Assembly (NCBI GenBank): GCA_016930595.1
Contig: JAFGGJ010000013.1
Coordinates: 1 to 32,666 of the forward strand
Direction: 5' to 3'
DNA: 32,666 bases
From: Planctomycetota bacterium
GTDB taxonomy: Bacteria; Planctomycetota; SZUA-567; JAFGGJ01
In this document: in pieces, positions 15,380-23,798 of the stretch
Numbering within the stretch: position 1 is the first letter of the stretch
Layout: every line of letters begins with the position of its first letter
Program-made: the position numbers and the translations under genes
Notes under the pieces: generated by a model
The model's database searches: none
Told to the model about the DNA's origin: nothing
Seen by the model: the letters and a program-made list of their open reading frames with translations, nothing else

Positions 15380-16846
15380 CTATCCCGGTTCATGCTGTCG
15401 GTGTCGGCGGCCGCAGCGCTGCTTGCAGGCTGCGGAGGCGGGGGCGGACTGTGCGAGTGGAAAGGGATGATGTCTCTGGCACTCACACGCATGCCGCCCG
15501 ATTACCGGGAACTGCCGACGCGGCTGTCGATCGAGCGGAGCATCGGAAAACGGCGCTATGCCGGCAGGATCGTGCCGGGAGGGGCCGTACTGGTAACGCC
15601 GGAAGCGGACGAGACGGTGTGCGCTCCACTGAAGATGCAAGGCGTCTCGGTCCTGGACCGGGACGGCGGGACAATCGTTTCCGGCCCCCGGAAGACGCTG
15701 GCGGAAGCAGCCCGCTCCGCTTACGCGGACGTGCGCGAACGCGGGAAAAGGCTGGCGGCGAACGCCGTCGGCCTCAGGCGCTGGGGCTACAGGAAGATCC
15801 TGGACAACGGCACCCGGTCGTTCGAACCCGGCGAACTGCACCATACCGGCAGACCCCTGGACCTTGCCCTCCAGGACCCAACGGGAACGCTTTTCTTCGA
15901 ATTGGACCGGGGCGGGAAGACGCTCTATGTGCGTACCGTGCGGCTCATCCCCGGAAAGGACGGGCTGACGGCCGAAGGCGGCCTGCGCCCCAAGGGAACG
16001 CCGGGCGAAATGCCGGGAGCGCCGAACGTGGAAGTGTCGGCGGAAGGATGGATAAGAACGGGGACCACGGGCGCAGCCGGGGGAACAGGCGGCATCCTGC
16101 GGCTTGCGAGACTTGTACGCCCAGCAGAAGTGGAAACTCTCGACGGCTGGGCCTTCTCGTCGCGGCAGCCGGAGGCCTTCATGCCGTACGCGTCCGCCGG
16201 CGAAGGGCCGGTGCGGAGCGGATACCTGGAAACGCCCAACATAACCGTTGAAGAAGCTGCTTCCGGCCTGGCGCTGATCGAGCAACAGGAGGTCTTTCTG
16301 CACGCGGTCATGAATTCCGTCGGCGTCGGCCCCGAAACGGACGGGCGAACCGTTCGCATAAGGGCGCCGCTGGGGTGGACCGGGGGCGCGCTGATAAACC
16401 TCGCTGGCGGAAAGAAACTCGCCGACGGGACTATATCTCTCCCCTCATGGAACCAGGCGAAAACGGCCGAAACAGTGCTCAAACTCATGGGCGCCCTCGA
16501 AAACCGGATGCAGACGATAAACGATAACCTCGCCCACGCGGGCGACACGGCGTCGAAAGCCGAAGGCGTCTACCGTCCACTGACGGTCCGCATGGACGAC
16601 GCCGGCAACGTGCTGGTGGAAAAAAGCACGGCCGAAGCCAGGAAGATCTACGAGCCGAACAACGCCGCCGCCGACAACGAGGGATACGTGTACAGGCCGG
16701 CCATATTCCCAAAGGTGGCGCAAAGCGAGCTGGAAAAATCTGCGGCGGAATACGAGGTCCTGCGCGACGTGCTGAGACGCCTGGATCCCGATCTCGTATG
16801 CCCGGCGCGTCCCAGAATATACAGCCGGCAAAACGGGGGAAACTGA
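15371..16846 (+). CDS. Lipoprotein with FlgG/FlgF-like and FlgC-like rod domains
   Basis: This predicted 491-residue lipoprotein (lipobox LLAGC, Cys 21) resembles two flagellar axial proteins joined in one chain. Residues about 145-310 follow FlgG/FlgF: SFEPGELHHTGRPLDLAL (151-167) matches the rod-protein pattern around TGNPLDLAI, LYVRTVRLIPGKDGLTAEGG matches YTRDGSFxxDxxGxLVTxxG, and SGYLETPNITVEEA (283-296) matches the C-terminal QGYxExSNVNVxEE. Residues about 370-475 follow FlgC: NRMQTINDNLAHA (378-390) matches RMxxIAxNLANA, and IYEPNNAAADNEGYVYRP (426-443) matches VYEPxxPxADxxGYVxxP. The usual FlgG N-terminal ANNLANVxTxGFK segment is absent; residues 22-140 are unrecognised. This was found by eye and not by a profile search. 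It leads a gene run; its TGA overlaps the next ATG as TGATG. A structural envelope role is inferred. Confidence 0.72.
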   Translation: MVTLSRFMLSVSAAAALLAGCGGGGGLCEWKGMMSLALTRMPPDYRELPTRLSIERSIGKRRYAGRIVPGGAVLVTPEADETVCAPLKMQGVSVLDRDGGTIVSGPRKTLAEAARSAYADVRERGKRLAANAVGLRRWGYRKILDNGTRSFEPGELHHTGRPLDLALQDPTGTLFFELDRGGKTLYVRTVRLIPGKDGLTAEGGLRPKGTPGEMPGAPNVEVSAEGWIRTGTTGAAGGTGGILRLARLVRPAEVETLDGWAFSSRQPEAFMPYASAGEGPVRSGYLETPNITVEEAASGLALIEQQEVFLHAVMNSVGVGPETDGRTVRIRAPLGWTGGALINLAGGKKLADGTISLPSWNQAKTAETVLKLMGALENRMQTINDNLAHAGDTASKAEGVYRPLTVRMDDAGNVLVEKSTAEARKIYEPNNAAADNEGYVYRPAIFPKVAQSELEKSAAEYEVLRDVLRRLDPDLVCPARPRIYSRQNGGN

Positions 16847-19800
16847 TGGCCACGCAGAACGGGCTGCCCGCGGTGGCGGACCGCGGGAAATTCCGGGATG
16901 ACCTGAGCAGGGCCCTGGGCGCAGCGCGTCCCGGGAGCACCACGGCCCTGGTGTTGATAGGAGTATCGGGGCTGGCGGGCGACACGGCCGCGGTAATGGG
17001 CCTTGACCGCATGCAGACCGCTCTGACCGCCATGTACAGGACGATTCTGGGCACGCTGGAAGGCACGGGGCAGGTGCAGAGAACGGGGACGGCGGCGTTC
17101 ACGATACTGATGTCCGAAGCCGAACCCATGTTCACAAAAGTCGCCGTGGGCGACCTGCTTCAGAAACTCGCCGCCACGGCCGCAAAAACAGCTCCGGAAG
17201 CAACCACCTCCCTGCACGCCGGCGTCGCGTTCCACCCTGCCGACGGAAATGATATCGAGACACTCTACATGGCGGCGAGGACGTCTCTCAGGGCGGCAAG
17301 GCGGCGGGGACCTTCAAGCGTGGTCTCCGCGGACGAGGCGGGCCGCCACCGTACGGCGGCGGACGCGCTGGCGGCCAACATCCCCCCGCCGAAATACCTC
17401 GGGCGCGAGCCGGAAATGGAAAAACTCGCCAGGCGCCTCCAGGCGACGAGAAGCGAAAACGGCGCACTCGTCTTCCTGCGCGGCGAACCGGGCATAGGCA
17501 AGAACCGCCTCCTGAATGAGTTCAAGGCGAACATTCCCAGCGACATATTGATGCTTACCGCCAGGCTCGACCCCACCTGCGCGTACAAGTCCTTTGAGAC
17601 GGTAATCATGGCCCTGGAAGAATACATCCGCAGGAAAAACGTACCCCCGAAACGCCTGCTGCGGGGCCTGGACAAGAGTCTGGCGGACTCCGTAAGCGGA
17701 ATAATCCCCTCGCTGGCCAAAGCAGGCGAAGCCGCCGCCGGCCCGCCCACGCCGGAATGGCGCAGGGGCGTATTCCAGGGACTGGCGGGAATCCTGACGG
17801 GACTGGGGCCGCAGGAAGTCGTCGTCATCTGCGTGCACAACGTACAGTGGATGGACGCCGCGAGCATAGAGCTCCTTTCGTATCTCATACGTTCCGGACG
17901 GCTGCGGGTCATGCTGCTGGGCACGGTGGACGACCTCTTCCTCAGAAACCCCCTCAACCAGGACTACCCGGTCGCGGAACTTCTGCACATGGCTTCCGCC
18001 ATACCCTTTCTGCACGAAGTCAGGCTGCCGCGCCTCTCCAGGAACGCGATCATTCAGCTGGCGGAGACGCTGGTTCCGGGCCTGGACATCTCGGGCCAGG
18101 AACGGACGCTGGAACAGAACACGGCGGGGAATCCCCTCTCGCTGATAGCCACGCTGCAGTTCTACGCCGCCAAGGGCGGCATCGTCTCCGGCGAAGACGG
18201 CCGCGAGAAACTCCAGCCGCCGGCGGCTCCGCCGCGCACACTGGACGGACAGGTGGAGAACGTCGTCGAAGCGATGCAGGGGCACCAGCGGACTGTCGCC
18301 AGAGCGCTGTCGGTACTGGGACGCCCGTCAAACGCGGGCGAAGCGGGCGCGGTCCTTGGAATACCGGTTTCGGAAGTGCTGGAAAGCGCCGAAGAATTGA
18401 TCGAAGACGGCTTACTCTACGAAGAAAACGGCAATTACTGGTTTACGGCCGAACACGTGGCCCAGGTCGTCTGGCGCTCTTCGGACGTCATGAAGCTGCG
18501 GGAAATGCACGTCGGCCGGGCGGAAACGGCGGAAACCGGAATGGCCGAAACGGCCGGCACCGCGTCCAAGTCACGGGCCGCGGCGATGGCGGCGATGCGC
18601 CGGCAATCCTACGCCCTGCACCACCGGTACAGGGCCGGAGACGCCGAACACCTGGAACAGCTCTACGCGGGCCTCAGAAACTCCATCAGGTTCATCTTCA
18701 ACGCGGGGGAAGTGGACGAATACATGCGCGGCGACGTGGGAGAAGTACCATCCGCCGCACAGGGAATGCTGGATGCCGACGGCGAAACCCTGCTGAGAAG
18801 GTTCCTGGATCTTTCCCTGGAAACCCTGTCCGACATCCAGAGTGGCGCATCCAACCCCCGCGATATATCGGCCGGACCGGAACTTACGGACGTGATGGCG
18901 CGCTTCTTCGCACGCAACGATAACCTTACGCTCTCGTTCCGCGAAGGACTCCCCAGGGCCCTGGGACAGCCCCTGTCGGCGCACGCCTACGGCGACACTC
19001 CAAGCCTGCTGGCGCAGTTCATGCGGGCCGGCGGCATATGGGTCGTATCACTCGACCACCGGACCAAGATCGACGAATGGCTCTGGCTGCTGGTAGGACT
19101 CGGATTCGACCCGCCCCCGGTCGGCTCCCCTGAAGACTGGCAGTACTTCCTCCAGGACAAGGGCGTAAGGTATATCGGCGTTGAACCAGCTCCCAGCCGG
19201 CAGGGCAGCCCGCCGCGGCTGGGCGGCGGACGCAGGAGAACCGGCCGGGAGGAAATACCTCAGACCGTCAGCTATTCCCTGGATCAGCCGGTCCAGAAAC
19301 GACAGTCCGGCAAGGCCCGTTCGGCGATATTTGACGCCTCCCTGGACGTCTCACCGGGCGGCACGGGGACGCGTCTCAGCGCCGAAGCCGCCGCAATAAT
19401 GGCGGAAGCCGGCGTGCCGCCGGGCCTTTCACCCGTGCAATTGAACGCCGCCAACTCGCAGAAAATCTCTGCCGCCCTCGAAAAACTGCTTGCCGACGCC
19501 AGAACGGAAGAGGCCTCTTCCCTGTTCATGCGGGTCGTCGGCGGCGTCGCCGACGCCGACGCGGCCGCCAAGGCGCTGTTCTACGCATGGCTCGTGAGCA
19601 TGGAACCAACTATATCGAGGATCGGCGAACGCCGGCCCGTCGAAGTCGCGGCACGCGAGCTGATGAAGGATCCCGGCGGAACCGACGAGACGAAACAGGT
19701 CCACGCCGCAACCAGTGCGTGGATGGTGCGTTTCCTGGTGGACATAGGCCATTACGACCTTGCTTCGGCGCTTGCTCAGTCAACGATACGCAGCAAGACG

Positions 19801-20631
19801 GCGCGCCATGCTTTCACCCAGGCCGTCATGCGCAGCGAACTGGTCGACGTGATAATCAGCGACCTCGCAAGCCAGGACGCCGCCCGCGAAGGCGCCATAA
19901 CGCCGCTGGCGACGATCCTCGCCCAGGCGCTTGCCCCGGCGCTGGGCCGCCTGCTGGTGAATTCCGAAGCATACAGGGTGCGGCGCGCGGCTGCACGGCT
20001 CATCCGCAATGCAGGGGCTCACTCCGTGGAACAGATCGTGGCCGAATTGCTCCAGCCCGGCAGGCCGGCCGAAGAGCGCGCGAGGCTCGTCGAAGTACTG
20101 GACGCCCTGGTAGCGGATATATCGCCCTTCCTGCAGGACATGTTCATGGACGACGAAGCTCCCGTTCGCTCCGCCGCGGCGGCCCTGCTGCACAGGCTGA
20201 GCGACGAGAACGTCGAGAAGCTGCTGGAAAAGGTCGAGCAGTCACAGGGCGTTTCGGTCGCAGCGGCGATAGCCGGCAAAAGCCTGTCGCGCGGCGGCCT
20301 CACGACGGTCCTGAAAGCCGTCACGCGGCCCGACGCCGTCGCACAGATAAACGCCGCCGTCGCACTCGGCGACCTGACGGCGGCCAACGCCATCCCGCCC
20401 AGAAAGGCCCTGGAAGCCCTCGTGGCGCTCCTCAACAACACCTCCCGCCGCGCGGCCGCCGCACCCAACGACGCCGGCCTGGCAAGGATCGGCCTGGCCG
20501 CGGTGGCGGCACTGCGCGGCAACCCCCTGCCGGAAGCCCGCACGGCGCTGCAGGAAAACGCCGACATTCATCTGGACGCGGTCCGGAAAGAAATACGCAA
20601 ATACCTGGATCTGCCCGAGGAAACCGCCTGA
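16846..20631 (+). CDS. Degenerate GGDEF + AAA/STAND-like NTPase + HEAT-repeat protein
   Basis: This is a 1261-residue, predicted cytoplasmic multidomain protein. The ATG at 16846 shares its A with the preceding stop (TGATG) and has GGGGGA just upstream. Residues about 30-165 have the strand-helix order of a GGDEF domain, ending in LHAGVAFHPADGNDIETLYMAARTSLRAARRRG, but the active-site loop reads RTGTAAF (79-85) where RxGGDEF is expected. An AAA_16-type module begins at GREPEMEKLARRL near 186. Its Walker A is GEPGIGKN (213-220), with Asn in place of Ser/Thr, and Walker B is VVVICVHNVQWMD (325-337), with His-Asn in place of the acidic pair. Both enzymatic centres therefore look impaired. Residues about 1020-1255 are alpha-helical HEAT-like repeats. 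I infer a ligand-binding scaffold or regulator working with the upstream lipoprotein. Confidence 0.7.
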   Translation: MATQNGLPAVADRGKFRDDLSRALGAARPGSTTALVLIGVSGLAGDTAAVMGLDRMQTALTAMYRTILGTLEGTGQVQRTGTAAFTILMSEAEPMFTKVAVGDLLQKLAATAAKTAPEATTSLHAGVAFHPADGNDIETLYMAARTSLRAARRRGPSSVVSADEAGRHRTAADALAANIPPPKYLGREPEMEKLARRLQATRSENGALVFLRGEPGIGKNRLLNEFKANIPSDILMLTARLDPTCAYKSFETVIMALEEYIRRKNVPPKRLLRGLDKSLADSVSGIIPSLAKAGEAAAGPPTPEWRRGVFQGLAGILTGLGPQEVVVICVHNVQWMDAASIELLSYLIRSGRLRVMLLGTVDDLFLRNPLNQDYPVAELLHMASAIPFLHEVRLPRLSRNAIIQLAETLVPGLDISGQERTLEQNTAGNPLSLIATLQFYAAKGGIVSGEDGREKLQPPAAPPRTLDGQVENVVEAMQGHQRTVARALSVLGRPSNAGEAGAVLGIPVSEVLESAEELIEDGLLYEENGNYWFTAEHVAQVVWRSSDVMKLREMHVGRAETAETGMAETAGTASKSRAAAMAAMRRQSYALHHRYRAGDAEHLEQLYAGLRNSIRFIFNAGEVDEYMRGDVGEVPSAAQGMLDADGETLLRRFLDLSLETLSDIQSGASNPRDISAGPELTDVMARFFARNDNLTLSFREGLPRALGQPLSAHAYGDTPSLLAQFMRAGGIWVVSLDHRTKIDEWLWLLVGLGFDPPPVGSPEDWQYFLQDKGVRYIGVEPAPSRQGSPPRLGGGRRRTGREEIPQTVSYSLDQPVQKRQSGKARSAIFDASLDVSPGGTGTRLSAEAAAIMAEAGVPPGLSPVQLNAANSQKISAALEKLLADARTEEASSLFMRVVGGVADADAAAKALFYAWLVSMEPTISRIGERRPVEVAARELMKDPGGTDETKQVHAATSAWMVRFLVDIGHYDLASALAQSTIRSKTARHAFTQAVMRSELVDVIISDLASQDAAREGAITPLATILAQALAPALGRLLVNSEAYRVRRAAARLIRNAGAHSVEQIVAELLQPGRPAEERARLVEVLDALVADISPFLQDMFMDDEAPVRSAAAALLHRLSDENVEKLLEKVEQSQGVSVAAAIAGKSLSRGGLTTVLKAVTRPDAVAQINAAVALGDLTAANAIPPRKALEALVALLNNTSRRAAAAPNDAGLARIGLAAVAALRGNPLPEARTALQENADIHLDAVRKEIRKYLDLPEETA

Positions 20632-20658
20632 CCGCCATCGAGAAAGGACTACCCCCGC

Positions 20659-22386
20659 ATGCGCTACAGCAGAATGCTTATCCCCACGCAGAAGGAAACC
20701 CCGCAGGACGCCACCCTCCCCAGCCACATGCTCATGATACGGGGAGGATACATCCGTCCCCTCGCTGCAGGCACTTTCACCTATCTTCCGCTGGGCATCA
20801 GGACCCTGCACAAGGTCACGGAAATAGTGCGCCAGGAAATGGTCCGCTCCGGCGCCGAAGAACTCCTCATGCCGGCGCTGCAGCCTCTGTCCATCTGGCA
20901 GGAAACCGGGCGCGATGAAATCTTCGGCCCGGTGCTCTTCAGGTTCGATGACCGCCGCGGCCGTTCCCTCGCACTCGGAACCACGCACGAAGAAGTCATA
21001 ACCGACATCGCGCGCAGTTACCTGCGTTCCTACCGCCAGCTCCCGCTGAACCTCTTCCAGATACAGACCAAGTTCCGCGACGAGGAAAGGCCTCGCGGGG
21101 GACTCATCAGAACGCGCGAATTCATCATGAAGGACGCGTATTCCTTCGACCGCGACGAGGCCGGCCTGGACGCCAGCTACCAGGCCATGTACCAGGCGTA
21201 CTCGCGGATATTCTCACGCTGCGGCCTCGACTACGTCCCTGTCGAAGCGGACAGCGGCGCGATAGGCGGCAGTGTCAGCCATGAATTCATGGTGCCTTCG
21301 CCCCACGGCGAAGACAGCATGGTCACGTGCGGCTCGTGCGGATACGCGGCGAACGTCGAGCGCTGCGAACTGCCGGCGATGGAAGAAATCCCCGCGGGCA
21401 CCGCCGCTGTCGAAGAAGTCGAAACTCCCGGAACAACTACCATTGAGCAGGTTTCTAGCTTCCTCAAGGTATCTCCGGACCGGCTCTTGAAGACGCTGAT
21501 ATACACGGCCGGGGAAAAGATCGTCCTCGCTCTCGTCCGGGGCGACCACGAACTCAACGAGGCGAAACTCGCCCGTGCCGTCGGCGCACCGATCGAAATG
21601 GCGGACGGCCCCCTCGTGGAAAAAATCTCCGGCGCGGCCGTGGGCTTCGCAGGCCCCGTCGGCATGAACGACAGGGGCGCGTTCATGGTCGCCGACAACG
21701 CCGTCAAGGCCATGGCGGATTTCGTGACCGGCGCCAACAAGAACGATGCCCACCTCCTCAACGTGAACCGTGAGCGCGACTTCGCTCCGGACGTCTATGC
21801 CGACATCCGCGCGGCGGGCGAAGGAGATGCCTGCCCCCGCTGTGGTGGAGCACTGTCGTTCGTTCGGGCCATCGAAGTCGGCCACGTGTTCAAGCTCGGC
21901 ACCAGGTATTCGGAAATGATGAACGCAGGCTTCCTGGACGATGCCGGCAAGAACCGCCCGTTCGTCATGGGATGCTACGGCATTGGCGTCAGCCGCATCC
22001 CCGCCGCGGCTATCGAAACCCACCACGACGAAAAAGGCATCGTGTGGCCCATCACCATCGCGCCCTTCGAAGTCCTCCTGATACCCACAAACCCCACCGA
22101 CCAGGCGCTCATGCAACACGCCGAAGCTCTTTATTCCGGGCTGCTGGAAAACGGCGTGGACGTTCTCCTCGACGACCGCGATGAACGCGCCGGGGTCAAG
22201 TTCAACGACGCGGAACTCATCGGCGTGCCCGTCAGGATAACCGTCGGCCCGCGCGGCATAAAGAACGGCGTCTTCGAACTGAAGCTGCGCGACGGCTCGA
22301 TGGAAAGCGAGATCCCACTGGCCGAAGGCGTGGCGGCCGTCAGCCGGATCCGCAACGAACTCGTGGACAGGCTGTCGAAGGCATGA
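20659..22386 (+). CDS. proS: Prolyl-tRNA synthetase (bacterial type with editing insertion)
   Basis: This 575-residue class IIa synthetase charges tRNA-Pro with proline. The ATG at 20659 follows AAAGGA at somewhat long spacing. The N-terminus (MRYSRMLIPTQKETPQDATLPSHMLMIRGGYIR, given here only as the family landmark at residues 1-33) and the class II motifs are typical: GTTHEEVITD, then FQIQTKFRDEERPRGGLIRTREFIMKDAYSFD as motif 2, and VMGCYGIGVSRI as motif 3. Between motifs 2 and 3 lies a YbaK-like editing insertion. The C-terminal anticodon-binding domain follows (APFEVLLIPTN, VLLDDRDERAGVKFNDAELIG). The length is normal. The gene begins 27 bases after the GGDEF/AAA/HEAT gene, and its stop overlaps the ATG of the sensor kinase (ATGA), an unusual neighbour for a synthetase. 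Confidence 0.97.
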   Translation: MRYSRMLIPTQKETPQDATLPSHMLMIRGGYIRPLAAGTFTYLPLGIRTLHKVTEIVRQEMVRSGAEELLMPALQPLSIWQETGRDEIFGPVLFRFDDRRGRSLALGTTHEEVITDIARSYLRSYRQLPLNLFQIQTKFRDEERPRGGLIRTREFIMKDAYSFDRDEAGLDASYQAMYQAYSRIFSRCGLDYVPVEADSGAIGGSVSHEFMVPSPHGEDSMVTCGSCGYAANVERCELPAMEEIPAGTAAVEEVETPGTTTIEQVSSFLKVSPDRLLKTLIYTAGEKIVLALVRGDHELNEAKLARAVGAPIEMADGPLVEKISGAAVGFAGPVGMNDRGAFMVADNAVKAMADFVTGANKNDAHLLNVNRERDFAPDVYADIRAAGEGDACPRCGGALSFVRAIEVGHVFKLGTRYSEMMNAGFLDDAGKNRPFVMGCYGIGVSRIPAAAIETHHDEKGIVWPITIAPFEVLLIPTNPTDQALMQHAEALYSGLLENGVDVLLDDRDERAGVKFNDAELIGVPVRITVGPRGIKNGVFELKLRDGSMESEIPLAEGVAAVSRIRNELVDRLSKA

Positions 22387-23798
22387 GCATCCGCCAGAAA
22401 ATACTGTCCGCCCTTGCCGCCAGCCTCGTCATAGCCTTCGTAGTCATAGGCACGGCCCTCGCTGCCGTCGTCCTGGAAAAAACCCATTCTCTCGCCGAAG
22501 AAACGCGCTACCTCTACGCCGCTACGGCTCGGAACATCATATCCGCAAACAGGCTCGATGAGCGGGAAGACGGCGCATCGCTGCTGGCGTCCCTGATGCC
22601 GAGATCGCCCGTCGTCGCCGGATGGCTGCTGGAAGACGCCGGCCACAGGGTGCTGGCATGCCGGTTCCGCCAGCCCGTCGAACTCGAATGCGCTCCAGGA
22701 ATGCAGGTGACTCCACGGCTGCTTGCCGAAGCCGGCATAAACACTTCCCCCGAACTCGTCTCGGCAAAGCCCGGACGGAAATGGACACTCCATGTGGCCA
22801 GCCCGGAATGGGCTTACCTGCCCGCCGACGCCATGATAATAGCGCTCGCTCTTTTCATCAGCATGCTGGTCATCATGGGCGTGGCTTACGGCATTACCGA
22901 AAACCTTATCATTACGCCCCTCGGATCGCTCGCCGCCGCCAGCCGCATGCTCCGGGCCGGAACGCTGCCGCCTCCCATACCGGCGACCGCGCGCCAGGAC
23001 GAAGTCGGCGACCTTGTCAGGGCCTTTCAGTCCATGGCACAGGAAGTCATCGATTACCGCCATAACATGGAACATAAAGTGCAGGAGGAAACCGGCAAGC
23101 GCCTGCAGGCCGAGCACAACTTGGTCCTGGCCCAGCGCCTGTCCGCCACCAGCCGCCTGGCCGCCGGAATAGCCCACGAAATCAACAACCCGCTGGCCGG
23201 CGTAATGAACGCCGTGCGGGCGCTCGACGCAGCCAGCGTGCCGCCCGAAAAACAGTCCGAATACGTCCGCCTCATCCACGACGGCCTCCAGCGTATCGAC
23301 GAAATCATCCGCAAGATGCTGTCGTTCCAGCAGACGAAGCCGTCCTCCTGTGTCATACCCCTCGAAGAAGTGCTTGAAAGCGCCCTGTCGCTCGCCAAGT
23401 CCAGGCTCGGGGATATCGCCGTCGGCAGGAAACCGGCCGCGGCTGAAGTCCTCGCGGACAAGGGCGAACTCGTCCAGGCCTTCCTCAACCTCATTCTCAA
23501 CAGCACCGACGCCCTCAAGGATGCCGCCGAGCCGTCTATTTCCATCGAAATGGACGTCCGCGGCGACCGGGTTACCGTCACCATCCGGGATAACGGACGC
23601 GGCATGTCTGAAGATACCCTGTCGCACGCCTTCGACCTCTTCTACTCCGAAAGCGAAAGCGGAACCGGCCTCGGCCTCTCCATCACCCATACCATCATCG
23701 AAAACCACGGCGGCGAAATCCTCATCACCAGCAGGCCCGCTGAAGGAACCACGGCCGCAGTGACGCTGCCGCTTGCGCGAAAGGATCGTGTTGGATGA
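22383..23798 (+). CDS. Membrane sensor histidine kinase (NtrB-like catalytic core)
   Basis: This 471-residue two-component sensor kinase begins at an ATG overlapping the proS stop (ATGA). Residues about 8-30 and 149-171 are membrane segments, so residues about 31-148 form an extracytoplasmic sensing domain without a recognised fold. A HAMP linker follows (about 172-225), then a coiled-coil stretch and the phosphoacceptor box RLAAGIAHEINNPLAGVMNAV with H265. The HATPase_c domain has an N-box (LNLILNSTDAL), G1 (DNGRGM) and G2 (GTGLGLSI). The HEINNPL type of H-box is typical of kinases that partner NtrC-family sigma54 activators, and the next gene encodes such a regulator, overlapping by ATGA. 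The signal is unknown. Confidence 0.93.
   Translation: MSIRQKILSALAASLVIAFVVIGTALAAVVLEKTHSLAEETRYLYAATARNIISANRLDEREDGASLLASLMPRSPVVAGWLLEDAGHRVLACRFRQPVELECAPGMQVTPRLLAEAGINTSPELVSAKPGRKWTLHVASPEWAYLPADAMIIALALFISMLVIMGVAYGITENLIITPLGSLAAASRMLRAGTLPPPIPATARQDEVGDLVRAFQSMAQEVIDYRHNMEHKVQEETGKRLQAEHNLVLAQRLSATSRLAAGIAHEINNPLAGVMNAVRALDAASVPPEKQSEYVRLIHDGLQRIDEIIRKMLSFQQTKPSSCVIPLEEVLESALSLAKSRLGDIAVGRKPAAAEVLADKGELVQAFLNLILNSTDALKDAAEPSISIEMDVRGDRVTVTIRDNGRGMSEDTLSHAFDLFYSESESGTGLGLSITHTIIENHGGEILITSRPAEGTTAAVTLPLARKDRVG

Noticed and set aside
19587..20918. Plus-strand open frame of 443 codons in another frame
   Set aside because: Arg/Pro/Gly-rich shadow over the HEAT-repeat region and the start of proS.
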